64,000 nucleotides of DNA from Candidatus Bathyarchaeia archaeon (GCA_038843675.1 JAWBRV010000006.1:25679-89678); one strand, 5' to 3'; positions 52,260 to 63,068 are shown, numbered from the stretch's first letter. Made by a program: numbers and translations. Notes: generated by a model not told the origin, from the letters alone.

Positions 52260-53463
52260 CTATTTCATCTTCGGATAGTATCTCCATTATAACCCTTTCG
52301 GGAACGCCGAGGCGTATCTTCTTCGTCCTCCCATATCTGCCGAAGCTGACGACCCTAGCGTTCAATATGCCCAAGACGTCGAGTTCGTTTATGAGGCCGC
52401 TCACCCTCCTCTGGGTGAGGGGTTCCAATGATATCTTTTGGCATAGTTCCGAATAGACGTTGTAGACATCGCCGGTGATGGCGCCATTAACCTCCAGCTT
52501 GGCGTTTAAGATGAAGACGCTCAGAAGGACAAGTTTGGAGTGTATGGGGAGCGATTTCAATACCTCAGTAATCCTATCATGTTCCACCTTCTGTTGGGCC
52601 AATCTGACCAATTCCTCATCCACCCTTTCCTTGCCGAGCCTTTCCGCCAATTCACCCGCCACCCTGAGGAGATCGAGGGCCCTCCTAGCATCCCCATGCT
52701 CCCCGGCCGCGAGCGCGGCGCAGAGCTTTATGGTACCTTCCTCCACCGCGCCCTTGACAAAGGCCATCTCGGCCCTTTCCCAAAGTATATCGAAAAGCTC
52801 ATTGGCCAAGTACGGCTTGAAGACCACCTCCTCCTCGCTCAAACTGCTCAAAACCCTCGGATCCAAGAACTCCTTGAAGTTCACGTCGTTCGTGATGCCC
52901 ACGAGGGCAACCCAACCGTTCCTCAGACCCTCGTTGATCCTGGTGAGCTCGTAGAGAAGATCATCATCCCCCCTATCCCTCACGAGTGCGTCCATCTCAT
53001 CGAGGGCGACTATTATTATGGAATTGTGGAGGTTGATGAAGTTCTTGAAACGATCCAATAATTCGCCGGTGGCCAAGCCCGTGAAGGGAACTTCCATCCC
53101 CACCGATTTACAAATTGAGGCCAAAACCCTATAATTGGTCCCGGAGAGGCGGCAGTTCACATAACAAACGTCGACTGGGGCACCGACCTCCCTTGCCTTC
53201 CCCCCGAACCTAGAAAGGACGAATTTGGTTACGGCGGTCTTCCCCGTCCCGGTCTTCCCATAGATGAATGCGTTGGATATCTTAGATTTGTTCAACGCGG
53301 GGGCTAAGATCCCGCCCAATTTTTGGATCTGCTCGCCGCGATGGGGGAGATTGTCGGGAATATAATCATGTTTCAAAACGTCCCTATTCACGAATATTTT
53401 GGAGCCGGAGAGATACCTAGAGAATAGGGAGTCCAAAGCATCCTTCGCAGACAATCCCCCCAC
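52213..53463 (-). CDS. cdc6: Cdc6/Orc1 replication initiator
   Basis: 416 residues. AAA+ domain: Walker A GKTGTGKT (69-76), Walker B IIIVALDEMDALV (about 148-160), sensor 1 LVGITNDVNF, sensor 2 near GDARRALDLLRVAGE. The C-terminal winged helix (about 320-416) has YSELCQKISLEPLTQRRV. It binds origin recognition boxes and loads the MCM helicase. It is divergent from the winged-helix gene, with a 525-base AT-rich region between that holds an ORB-type site. ORB-like sites near its own promoter suggest self-control. Confidence 0.95.
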   Translation of the reverse strand: MGGLSAKDALDSLFSRYLSGSKIFVNRDVLKHDYIPDNLPHRGEQIQKLGGILAPALNKSKISNAFIYGKTGTGKTAVTKFVLSRFGGKAREVGAPVDVCYVNCRLSGTNYRVLASICKSVGMEVPFTGLATGELLDRFKNFINLHNSIIIVALDEMDALVRDRGDDDLLYELTRINEGLRNGWVALVGITNDVNFKEFLDPRVLSSLSEEEVVFKPYLANELFDILWERAEMAFVKGAVEEGTIKLCAALAAGEHGDARRALDLLRVAGELAERLGKERVDEELVRLAQQKVEHDRITEVLKSLPIHSKLVLLSVFILNAKLEVNGAITGDVYNVYSELCQKISLEPLTQRRVSGLINELDVLGILNARVVSFGRYGRTKKIRLGVPERVIMEILSEDEIVGKLFSFSPTSVKRK

Positions 53464-53988
53464 CCCAGTGGAACCAATGCTTCTTCCAATAGAGGAGAAA
53501 AGGATTTCTCATATAGCCAATTGGAGTATTGGATAGAAAAAAATATTCTTCCCCCCACCCCTCTTTTTCCTTTGGATGTTCTCCTTTTTGCTTCTTTTCT
53601 TTTCTTCTTTCTAGAAGAAAGAAAGCTCTCTCCGTCGTTATTGAGGCGGATGAGGATATATTCTTTTCTATACATTTTTCTAATCAACACCCCTCACTTT
53701 TTTCCTCCCCCTCTCCCTCGGATCACTTCTCGGAATCCTCGAGCATTTATGAGAAGGGGAGGGGTGGGGGTTTTCGCAAAGGATTTTCACTTTCAATTTC
53801 ATCTCCGCGAAAGGCTCTTATTTCCAAATTTTTCCAGCATTTTTTGTTCACTTTCTGTGAAACAAGCACCGACCCCTTCATTTCCACTGCAGCCTCTTTT
53901 TTTCCCTTGGAATTTTTCCAAGAACTATGACTTTTTGTGAACGCATGATATCTACCTATTCACAAAAATTTATTGTAGATTTAAATTT
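53464..53988. promoter_or_regulatory. Candidate replication origin (oriC)
   Basis: 525 non-coding bases, markedly richer in A/T and in pyrimidine runs than the rest of the window, right beside cdc6. It holds an ORB-type element (53871-53892), a partial element CCCCAGTGGAACC (53463-53475) next to the cdc6 start, G-runs GAGAAGGGGAGGGGTGGGGG (53751-53770), a CTTGGAA-TTT-TTCCAAG inverted repeat near 53907-53923, and three or four copies of a TTGTGAA/TTCACAA motif at the right end. A/T-rich stretches at 53530-53700 could melt. Open frames crossing it are Phe/Ser/Pro runs without family features. It also must contain the promoters of both flanking genes. Confidence 0.75.
53871..53892 (-). promoter_or_regulatory. 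Origin recognition box (ORB)
   Basis: On the minus strand the element carries CAGTGGAAATGAAGGGG: the dyad part CAGTGGAAA followed by the G-string. This agrees with the ORB consensus bound by archaeal Orc1/Cdc6 proteins. Confidence 0.7.
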
Positions 53989-54441
53989 GTGAACTGTAAG
54001 GTCTCGTTAGGGAGAGGGTTGCCTCCGAGGAAGGTTAAGATAGAGTTCGTCGATGGTGAGGGAAATAAGCATACATTGGCCATTGAGGGGAGGATCTCTC
54101 GCGAAGCCATAAACAGGTTATTGGATTATGTGGAGCTAATGGGAGGATCCCAGCCCTCTCCTAGGCCAACCGCCTCCCTTTTTCAACCGAGGAACAAATT
54201 CGAGCGCGTGAAGCAGATCATACTCCATGAGCTCAGAGATAGGTCCTTTTCCTCCAATGAACTTCGGAGGATATATGAGGAGATCTATGGGGAGGAGATC
54301 GGGCTCAGCACGGTTTCCACATATCTCCTCAGGCTCTCCGAAGCCGGCTTCTTGAGTAGAATTGGTTCGCCCTCCGAATGGCGCTACGTCCTGAACACCG
54401 CCGCCCCCAACCCGAAGCCTAAAATCGATCTAATTGATTAA
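53989..54441 (+). CDS. Winged-helix DNA-binding protein beside the origin
   Basis: 150 residues from GTG 53989; TTG 54016 after GGGAGAGG is an alternative. The N-terminal part (about 12-50) is a small beta-alpha unit (KVKIEFVDGEGNKHTLAIEG). A Pro/Ser linker leads to a winged helix (about 72-138: KQIILHELRDRSFSSNELRR ... GLSTVSTYLLRLSEAGFLSR). The end is a short basic/acidic tail. Position next to cdc6 and the origin recalls the winged-helix initiator WhiP of Sulfolobus origins, but the two are not shown to be related. It could be a repressor acting on the repeats just upstream. Confidence 0.75.
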   Translation: MNCKVSLGRGLPPRKVKIEFVDGEGNKHTLAIEGRISREAINRLLDYVELMGGSQPSPRPTASLFQPRNKFERVKQIILHELRDRSFSSNELRRIYEEIYGEEIGLSTVSTYLLRLSEAGFLSRIGSPSEWRYVLNTAAPNPKPKIDLID

Positions 54442-54906
54442 GCCCTCAGCGCGCTCCCTCTCCCCCTTTCTCACGAGTTCCTTCAAAATCCTTTCCAGCT
54501 CGCCCCTTATATTTTCCATGGATTCCAAATCCCCCTCTCCTCTAATTCTTTCGGACAATTCCTTTAGGGCATTTGAAACCTCTATGAAGGGCTCCAACCT
54601 CGGGCTGTCGAAAAGCCCTACGTAACCCAGTAGGAATATAGTGTATATTGAGCTGAGCACATTCCCCCTGGCCTGCCTCAAGGTCCTATAAAATGCCCCC
54701 CTGCTCACCCTCTCCCCCTTCAATCGCAATTTACTCTCAAACCTAATCCCTCTTTCAATAAACTTCTCCCTTAAAGAGCCTATCAACAGATTTTCATATT
54801 GTTTTTTGGTCAAATTGCTGTTTTCCAAAAGAATCTTGGCGATCGGGTCATTTAGGGCCCATTTCAACCATTTCCTTGCCTCTTCCAGCCCCTCATCCTT
54901 TTCCAT
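54430..54906 (-). CDS. Uncharacterised helical protein, 158 residues
   Basis: ATG 54906 (MEKDEGLEEARKWLKWALND). The frame is open to 55236, but that part overlaps the Elf1-like gene and reads as low-complexity. The protein is wholly helical, with a conserved-looking core SRGAFYRTLRQARGNVLSS followed by a hydrophobic patch (IYTIFLLGYVGLF) and a charged C-terminal coil. It overlaps the winged-helix gene end by 12 bases, convergent. No family recognised. A DNA-binding or regulatory role is possible from the basic helix, but not shown. Confidence 0.6.
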   Translation of the reverse strand: MEKDEGLEEARKWLKWALNDPIAKILLENSNLTKKQYENLLIGSLREKFIERGIRFESKLRLKGERVSRGAFYRTLRQARGNVLSSIYTIFLLGYVGLFDSPRLEPFIEVSNALKELSERIRGEGDLESMENIRGELERILKELVRKGERERAEGLIN

Positions 54907-54999
54907 TGGGCGCCCCTCATTATGAATACGATTTTGTATCACTGAAAATCCCCGCGGAAGCTTATAATATCTCTCTTGAAATGGCAGCAGGGATCTCCC

Positions 55000-55239
55000 T
55001 TGGGTCGTCGGAGGAGGCGGGTAATAAAGATAGTGAAGAGGAAAATCCCTAAGGTTTTCCTTTGTCCTCTTTGCGGAGAGGAATCCGTGAGAATAACCGT
55101 GAAGAACCCCGGGCTCGCGGAAGTCCAATGCGGGAACAAGGATTGCGAGCTGAACAAGAACAAGGAGGAGTTTGAGATGAAGCCCTCCGAGCAAATGGTC
55201 GATATCTATTGCAAATTCATCGATAAGCATTCTCACTAG
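55000..55239 (+). CDS. Elf1-like zinc-ribbon protein (transcription elongation factor type)
   Basis: 79 residues from TTG 55000, with AGGGATC upstream and a TATA-like CTTATAATA at 54961-54969. A basic start (MGRRRRRVIKIVKRK) leads to a zinc ribbon with CPLC and a second pair CGNKDC about 25 residues on. This resembles archaeal homologues of eukaryotic Elf1, which rides with RNA polymerase. It is 22 bases upstream of the polymerase D gene and is probably cotranscribed with it. Confidence 0.8.
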   Translation: MGRRRRRVIKIVKRKIPKVFLCPLCGEESVRITVKNPGLAEVQCGNKDCELNKNKEEFEMKPSEQMVDIYCKFIDKHSH

Positions 55240-55260
55240 GGATCTGGTGGAGGCCGGCGC

Positions 55261-58200
55261 TTGAAATCCCTCCCATATTTCGAGAGGTTTTCGGAAATCG
55301 AAAAGAGACTGAACGAACTGGCCGAGTTATCCAATAAGGCGAGGGCGAGGGGCTTGGATCCATCGAACAAGATCGAGGTCGAGTTCTCGAGGGATCTGGC
55401 GGAGAGGGTCGAAAAGTCCGTCGGCCCGCCAAATATAGCCCCGAGGATCAGGGATCTCGCGGCCCTTCTCCCTAGGGAGGAGATTGCCTTCAAGATAGCT
55501 GAGGAGATCGTTTATGGTAAGTTCGGATCCTCCGCGGAAGAGATAGCGGAGCAAGCCGTAAGGACGGCCCTCGCGATCTTGGGGGAGGGCGTCACCATAG
55601 CCCCTATAGAGGGAATATCTGAGGTGAGGGAGAAGGAGAACAATGATGGCACGAGATATTTGGCGCTATACTTCTCGGGCCCAATAAGATCGGCGGGAGG
55701 CACCGATATGGGCTTAATACTCGTCGTGGCGGATTACGTGAGGCATCTGCTTGGCCTCTCTAGGTATAGGGCGACCGAACAAGAGGCTAGGAGGTTTGTG
55801 GAGGAGCTTAGGCTTTATGAGAGGGAAGTCGGGAGGTTCCAATTCAAAGTTTCCGATGAGGAGCTCTTCCATGCGATAATGCATCTCCCCGTTGAAGTCA
55901 CCGGAGGCGAAACGGATCCCATCGAGGTTTCCTTCTATAGGAATTTGCCGAGGATAGAGACGAACAGGCTCAGGGGTGGAGCGCTGAGAGTGGTCAATGA
56001 TGGTCTGATCGGTAGGAGGGCGAAGATCCTGAGGATAGTCGATAAGCTCGGGATCCGGGGTTGGGATTGGCTGAGGGAGATAAGGGCGGAGGAGGGGGAG
56101 GAGAAGGAGCGAAGGGAGTTCATGTATATGGAAGATGTCATAGCTGGCAGGCCGATATTCTCCTTCCCGGGCGCCAAGGGCGGCTTCAGGCTGAGGTATG
56201 GGAGGGCTAGGAATACGGGGCTCGCGGCCATTGGCATACACCCATCGACCATGATAGCCCTGAGGAAGTTCATAGCCATAGGGACTCAGCTGAAGCTTGA
56301 GCTTCCGGGAAAAGCCGGGATCGCCCAGCCGGTGGATTCGATAGAGCCCCCCGTGGTAAAGCTTAGAGACGGTTCGGTCCTCAGGCTCGAGGATCCCCGC
56401 ATCGCTGAAGAGATGCTCGATTCAATCGATTCGATCCTCTTCTTGGGGGACATCCTCGTGGGATTCGGGGAGTTCCTTGAGAACAATAGGCCGCTCATCC
56501 CTTCGGGGTTCGTCGAGGAGTGGTGGGCGAAGATATTGGCGAAGGCCCTCAGGAGTAGAGGGTCCATTGAAGGCTTTGGGCTGGATGCCCAAAGGTTACG
56601 TTCATTCATTGAGGATCCCCTCGGCCGTAGGCCAAGCCCTGAGGAGGCTCTTCGGATCTCGAGGCACTTGAAGATACCTCTGCACCCTAGGTACACGTAC
56701 TTCTGGGATCACATAAGCCCGGAGGATTTTGCATACTTTAGGCGTGGGTTGTTGGCCTCTTACTGGGGCGAGGGGGGAATCACGGCAGAGTTCGATCCAA
56801 GGCTGAAGGGGATCTTGGAGACGCTCTGCATTCCCCATAGAGTAGTGGGGGGAAGGATAACCATTGGTGAGGAATCGCCGATCCTATCCGCCTGCTTGGC
56901 CTTGGAGGAGGGGGATTTGGAGATTCCCTCCGGGCTCCCCACGATTGAGATCATAAAGAAGATCTCCGGCATCGAGATAATCCCGAAGGCCTTCAGATTC
57001 ATCGGGGCAAGGATGGGGAGACCCGAGAAGGCGAATAGGAGGGAGATGAAGCCCCTAGTCCATTGCATCTTCCCAGTTGGGATCCATGGTGGTCCGAGGA
57101 GAGATATGGTTCAAGCGGCAGAATCATTCGGCTCCATATCCGTTGAGGTCGTGAGGAAGCGCTGCGGCTCCTGCGGAGCCCTTTCCTTCGAAACCCGCTG
57201 TCCCGAATGCGGCGGGTTAACCAGTATTGAGTATATCTGTAGGAAGTGCGGGAGGGCCTTAAGAGGGAGGTATTGCGAGCATTGCAAATCCGAGGCCATC
57301 CCATACCAGCTATACTCAATCAACCTCAAGGCGATGCTCGATAGGGCGCTTAAGAGGCTCGGAATAACCGATCCACCCGAAGTAATAAAAGGTGTCAAGG
57401 GGCTCTCTAGCGGAGAAAAGGTCCCGGAGCCATTGGAAAAGGGCGTTTTGAGGAGCAAATATGGCCTATCCGTATATAAGGATGGCACCATAAGGTTTGA
57501 CGTCACGAATGCGCCCTTGACCCACTTCAAGCCCAAGGAGATAGGGACGCCCGTGGAGAAGCTGAGGGAGTTAGGTTATGGTTGCGATATGGATTGCAAT
57601 AGATTGGAAGATCCAGATCAGCTTTGTCCCCTGATGGTTCATGACATAATAATCCCCGTCAAATGCGCCGATTATCTCTTAAAGGTCGCGGGCTTCATTG
57701 ATGAGCTCTTGGAGAAGTTCTACGGGCTTCCCCCATATTATCGGGCGAGGGAGAGGGGGGATCTGGTGGGCCATTTGGTAATCGGCCTCTCCCCCCATAC
57801 TTCCGTCGGAGTAGTTGGGAGGATCATAGGATTCACAGAGGCCTCCGTTTGCTTCGCACATCCCTTCTGGCATGCGGCAAAGAGGCGGGATTGTGATGGG
57901 GATGAGGATAGCGTATCCTTGGCCTTGGACGTATTCCTGAATTTCTCCAGATCTTTCCTACCCTCCAAAATAGGCGGGCTGATGGATGCCCCATTACTAT
58001 TAAGCGTGGTGATAAACCCCTCCGAGATAGCTAGGCAGGCGTATAATATGGAGTCGCAGGGCCTCCCCTTGAGGTTCTTCGAGGAAACCGTGAGGAGATC
58101 CGATCCTAAGGTTGTTGGGGATATGATTGAGATGGCCCTCCATAAGATCGAAAGCGGTAATCCCTTCTCCCCCTTGGCCTTCACGCACTGGACCAGCGAT

Positions 58201-58653
58201 ATAAACGCGGGCAACCTCGAAAGCAGGTATAAAACGCTAGAAACGATGTTCGAGAAGATCGAGGAGCAATTGAGGATCGCCGAGACCGTAAGGGCCGTTG
58301 ACTCCAGAGCCGTGGTCGGTAAGATACTCTCGACGCACCTCCTTCGGGACATGGTCGGAAATCTGAAGGCATTCTCTGGACAGAAGTTCAGGTGTTTGAA
58401 ATGCAATTCCAAATTCAGGAGGATCCCCCTTAAGGGGGCTTGCATCAGGTGCGGGGGAAAGCTCTCTTTGACGGTTTACAAGGGGACCATGGAGAAATAC
58501 TTGGGGAAGGCCGAGGAACTCGTAAGGAAGTACGCGCTTGGGGGGTATTATGAGCAGCGCCTGAAGCTCATAAGGGAGGAGATCGCCTCCCTATTCCCCG
58601 AAAGCCCGATGGAGGTGAGGGGGAGGCAAACGAATTTAGCGCAGTTTTTATAG
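55261..58653 (+). CDS. polC: DNA polymerase II (PolD) large subunit DP2
   Basis: 1130 residues, complete and without an intein. The catalytic site is RRDCDGDEDSVSLALD near residue 877, with conserved FLPSKIGGLMDAPLL after it. Zinc motifs lie near 632 (CGSCGALSFETRCPECG), 660 (CRKCGRALRGRYCEHC) and the C-terminus near 1044 (CLKCN ... CIRCG), where DP2 contacts DP1. TTG 55261 has GGTGGAGG seven bases upstream. PolD replicates DNA in most archaea other than Crenarchaeota, so this gene narrows the lineage. The small subunit DP1 is not in the window. Confidence 0.97.
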   Translation: MKSLPYFERFSEIEKRLNELAELSNKARARGLDPSNKIEVEFSRDLAERVEKSVGPPNIAPRIRDLAALLPREEIAFKIAEEIVYGKFGSSAEEIAEQAVRTALAILGEGVTIAPIEGISEVREKENNDGTRYLALYFSGPIRSAGGTDMGLILVVADYVRHLLGLSRYRATEQEARRFVEELRLYEREVGRFQFKVSDEELFHAIMHLPVEVTGGETDPIEVSFYRNLPRIETNRLRGGALRVVNDGLIGRRAKILRIVDKLGIRGWDWLREIRAEEGEEKERREFMYMEDVIAGRPIFSFPGAKGGFRLRYGRARNTGLAAIGIHPSTMIALRKFIAIGTQLKLELPGKAGIAQPVDSIEPPVVKLRDGSVLRLEDPRIAEEMLDSIDSILFLGDILVGFGEFLENNRPLIPSGFVEEWWAKILAKALRSRGSIEGFGLDAQRLRSFIEDPLGRRPSPEEALRISRHLKIPLHPRYTYFWDHISPEDFAYFRRGLLASYWGEGGITAEFDPRLKGILETLCIPHRVVGGRITIGEESPILSACLALEEGDLEIPSGLPTIEIIKKISGIEIIPKAFRFIGARMGRPEKANRREMKPLVHCIFPVGIHGGPRRDMVQAAESFGSISVEVVRKRCGSCGALSFETRCPECGGLTSIEYICRKCGRALRGRYCEHCKSEAIPYQLYSINLKAMLDRALKRLGITDPPEVIKGVKGLSSGEKVPEPLEKGVLRSKYGLSVYKDGTIRFDVTNAPLTHFKPKEIGTPVEKLRELGYGCDMDCNRLEDPDQLCPLMVHDIIIPVKCADYLLKVAGFIDELLEKFYGLPPYYRARERGDLVGHLVIGLSPHTSVGVVGRIIGFTEASVCFAHPFWHAAKRRDCDGDEDSVSLALDVFLNFSRSFLPSKIGGLMDAPLLLSVVINPSEIARQAYNMESQGLPLRFFEETVRRSDPKVVGDMIEMALHKIESGNPFSPLAFTHWTSDINAGNLESRYKTLETMFEKIEEQLRIAETVRAVDSRAVVGKILSTHLLRDMVGNLKAFSGQKFRCLKCNSKFRRIPLKGACIRCGGKLSLTVYKGTMEKYLGKAEELVRKYALGGYYEQRLKLIREEIASLFPESPMEVRGRQTNLAQFL

Positions 58654-58679
58654 GCCGCCTTCCGCATCCTTATCAAACC

Positions 58680-59903
58680 TTGAAGGGCAGAACTACCCCT
58701 TGGAGGGGTTTGAACAATTATATGCCCATGCACGATGGAGGGGATATAGGGGCCCAAGGGGGCCTTGATTTGGCCCATTGGACCACACCGTCTGGGGGAT
58801 CGCTCCTCCCGCCTTATTACGGGGAGATCCGGAGAATTATTGAGGCGCATTTTCACATAGAGGATGCTTGGGTCGAGGAGGGAAGTGCCCGATTCCTCGT
58901 GAGCTCCGGCGATGTCAAGGAGTCCTTCCTGAAGGTGGAGAGAGACTTGGCGGGTTTGGGCTATATGCCCTTCCTTAGATCGAGAGGGGATAGGCTCCTG
59001 ATGGTCGTGGTGCCGAGGCCCTCACTACCGCCATCCAAGCCTATTTGGAACCTCCTTCTCTTCTTCCTCACCATAGGGACCACGGCCTATGCTGGCTATG
59101 AAATGTCCATCGTTTTGGTCAAGCATGGATTGGGCATAAATCCCATCCAAGGCGCGCTATCCTTCTCCGCTGCCCTGTTGTCGATATTGGGCCTCCACGA
59201 ATTGGGGCATAAATTCATCGCCAACAGGAGGGGGGTTGAATCCACCCTCCCCTACTTCATACCCTTCCCATCCTTCATAGGAACCTTCGGGGCCATCATA
59301 AGGACGAAGGTTCCAGCCCCGAATAAGGATGCGCTCTTCGATTTGGGCGCGGCTGGCCCCATAGCCGGCTTCTTGGCCTTGGTGCCGGCCGCGGCAATAG
59401 GATTGAAGTTGTCATACATAGTGGAGGTAAGCCGGATCCCGCCCGGCACAATACCCTTATCCCCTCCCCTAATGTTCAGGCTCATGACACACCTCATGGG
59501 GATTCCTACCGATGGAGCGACCGTGATACTCCTCCACCCGGTCGCGTTCGCATCTTGGGTCGGGATGCTGGTCACGACGCTGAACCTCATGCCGGTTGGG
59601 ATGCTGGACGGGGGCCACATAGCTAGGGCGATGTTCGGGGATAGGAGCCATAGGGCCCTCTCAATATTGGGCGCAATGCTCACCTTGGCCTTGGGCTGGT
59701 GGTTCATGGCCATATTTATGATCTACTTCTCCTTCATGAGGCATATCGGCCCTTTGGATGACGTATCGGAGCTAGCGGTCTGGAGGAAGATCCTCTCGCT
59801 CTTTATAGTGGGCATTGCAATCCTTTGCATGGCGCCGGCCCCTGGCATCAGCCTCCAGTGGCTCTTCAGGATCCTCGAAAGGCTCTTCACTTGGAGCGTC
59901 TGA
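58680..59903 (+). CDS. Site-2 protease (peptidase M50), membrane metalloprotease
   Basis: 407 residues if TTG 58680 is used; ATG 58722 or 58728 may be the true start. A soluble N-terminal domain (about 40-110) precedes seven or so membrane helices. The zinc motif HELGHK is near residue 180, and the third ligand is in NLMPVGMLDGGH. PFPSFIGTFGAIIR is a typical substrate-gate stretch. It cleaves regulatory proteins inside the membrane. A TTTTTATAGG box lies at the end of the polymerase gene. Confidence 0.9.
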   Translation: MKGRTTPWRGLNNYMPMHDGGDIGAQGGLDLAHWTTPSGGSLLPPYYGEIRRIIEAHFHIEDAWVEEGSARFLVSSGDVKESFLKVERDLAGLGYMPFLRSRGDRLLMVVVPRPSLPPSKPIWNLLLFFLTIGTTAYAGYEMSIVLVKHGLGINPIQGALSFSAALLSILGLHELGHKFIANRRGVESTLPYFIPFPSFIGTFGAIIRTKVPAPNKDALFDLGAAGPIAGFLALVPAAAIGLKLSYIVEVSRIPPGTIPLSPPLMFRLMTHLMGIPTDGATVILLHPVAFASWVGMLVTTLNLMPVGMLDGGHIARAMFGDRSHRALSILGAMLTLALGWWFMAIFMIYFSFMRHIGPLDDVSELAVWRKILSLFIVGIAILCMAPAPGISLQWLFRILERLFTWSV

Positions 59904-59935
59904 AGCGAGCGCCGCGCAGGAGGGTGAGCAAGCGA

Positions 59936-61054
59936 ATGAGGGCGGTGGTCGCGGAGTGCCGGATCATGGGGAAGCCCAGCAAGATCGAGGAAGTCGTATC
60001 GATGGCCTCGAGCTTGGGCTATGAGGTAGTGGGGATCGTTTCCCAAAGGCGAAGGGCCCCCCATGCCTCCTTCTGCATAGGCAGGGGGAAAATGGAAGAG
60101 CTGAAGGAGCTGGTCGAAGGAAGGATGGCCGAATCGGTGATCTTCGCCAACGGCCTCTCCGGCTCCCAAGCGTTCAAGATCTCTAGGGAGTTGGGCGGCG
60201 ACATCAAGGTCATCGACAGGAATATGCTCATACTCGAACTCTTCAAGGAGAGGGCCATGACGAAGGAGGCCCAGCTCCAGATCCAACTCGCTAGGCTGAG
60301 GTATACCTTCTCTTGGGGGAGGGAGTACCTGAGGTTGGAGGGGATATTGGGCGAGCAAGTCGGCTGGAGTGGGCCCGGGGATTATCCTTTCAAGGAATAT
60401 GAGCGCGCCGCCAGGCGGAGGATCAGCAGGCTGGAGAGGGCCCTCGAGGCCATAGAGAGGAGGAAGGATGCCTTGAGGGCTAGGAGGCGCGAGTTGGGCT
60501 TCCCGACGGCCGTCCTCACGGGCTATACGCAATCCGGGAAGACCACATTCTTCAACTTGGTCGCCCGGGAATCCAAAAGTGTGGGCATAGGGCCCTTTAC
60601 AACCCTCTCCACGTTCGCTAGAAGGGTGGAATATCGCGGCGAAGGGGGGAGATCGGAGTTCATGCTCGTGGACTCGATAGGGTTCATAGAGGATATGCAT
60701 CCCATAATATTGGACGCGTTCCACTCTACACTGAGCGAGATCTCTAACGCCGATCTAGTATTGCTCTTCCTAGATGCCAGCGAGGACCCCCAAACCCTGA
60801 GCAGGAAGGCATCCTATTCGGATGAAATCCTTAAGAGGCTGGGGATCAAGTCCCCGACGATTGTTTGCGCCAACAAAATCGATCTTTTATCGGAGAGGGG
60901 CCTGAAGAAGGCTTTGGGCTTGATAAGGGAATTATTGCCCGGGCGGGAGATAATCCCGCTCAGCGCCAAGCTCGGCGAGAATGTGGACCTCCTGCTCGCT
61001 AGGGCATCCTCCCTTCTCTCAGCGGCCAAGGAGATGGTCGTGGAAAGGGATTAG
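59936..61054 (+). CDS. hflX: HflX-type ribosome-binding GTPase
   Basis: 372 residues from ATG 59936 with AGGAGG upstream; the frame is open to 59825 inside the protease gene. An N-terminal HflX domain (ASFCIGRGKMEEL) and a coiled linker precede the G domain: G1 GYTQSGKTT, G2 FTTL, G3 DSIGF, G4 NKID. HflX splits stalled or stressed ribosomes in bacteria and has a similar presumed role in archaea. In G1 the usual Asn-Ala is Gln-Ser. It overlaps nothing after trimming and is followed by a convergent gene. Confidence 0.9.
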   Translation: MRAVVAECRIMGKPSKIEEVVSMASSLGYEVVGIVSQRRRAPHASFCIGRGKMEELKELVEGRMAESVIFANGLSGSQAFKISRELGGDIKVIDRNMLILELFKERAMTKEAQLQIQLARLRYTFSWGREYLRLEGILGEQVGWSGPGDYPFKEYERAARRRISRLERALEAIERRKDALRARRRELGFPTAVLTGYTQSGKTTFFNLVARESKSVGIGPFTTLSTFARRVEYRGEGGRSEFMLVDSIGFIEDMHPIILDAFHSTLSEISNADLVLLFLDASEDPQTLSRKASYSDEILKRLGIKSPTIVCANKIDLLSERGLKKALGLIRELLPGREIIPLSAKLGENVDLLLARASSLLSAAKEMVVERD

Positions 61055-62689
<1,635 letters not shown>

Positions 62690-62800
62690 AGGGCATTGAT
62701 TGGGAGGCGAAGAGGGGCTAGAGATGAGATCTTCGGGTGGATTTAATAAGCCCCCGCCCGCTCCCCCGAGCGAGCCACCTCCTTGAGGATCGATGGGCGG

Positions 62801-63068
62801 ATGGTCGAGAGAAGCGCGGATTGGATCAAACAAGCCAAAAGGGATTTGGAAAGCGCCGAGTATGAATTGAGGGGGCGGATTTTACGAGTGGAGCTACCTC
62901 CTCTCCCAACAAGCATCGGAGAAAGCCGTCAAAGCGGTTTTCCAGAAATTGTGGGCCGAGGTCTTCGGGCATTCGGTTGCGGGCCTATTGCAAAGGTTGC
63001 CGAAGGGGCTCGAGCCCGATAGGACTGTTGTCGATATGGCCAAAGAGCTGGATAGGGCGTATCACTGA
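62801..63068 (+). pseudogene. HEPN-domain gene with frameshift
   Basis: ATG 62801 starts MVERSADWIKQAKRDLESA, the opening helix of HEPN proteins that pair with MNT nucleotidyltransferases as toxin-antitoxin modules. A run of five Gs at 62871-62875 breaks the frame. Dropping one G restores GFYEWSYLLSQQASEKAVKA and continues to a stop at 63066-63068 (DMAKELDRAYH). The usual end of the domain (RYPDA-like) is missing. The one-base run could be a sequencing error, but the early stop also suggests decay. A TATA-like GATTTAATAAGCC lies at about 62742-62754. No MNT gene is adjacent. Confidence 0.65.

Noticed and set aside
53521..53940. Two overlapping 133-139 residue frames in the origin region
   Set aside because: They are runs of Phe, Ser and Pro from pyrimidine tracts, have no ribosome site and cover the ORB element.
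59723..60724. 333-residue minus-strand frame opposite the site-2 protease and HflX genes
   Set aside because: Both sense genes carry intact catalytic motifs; the antisense frame is low-complexity.
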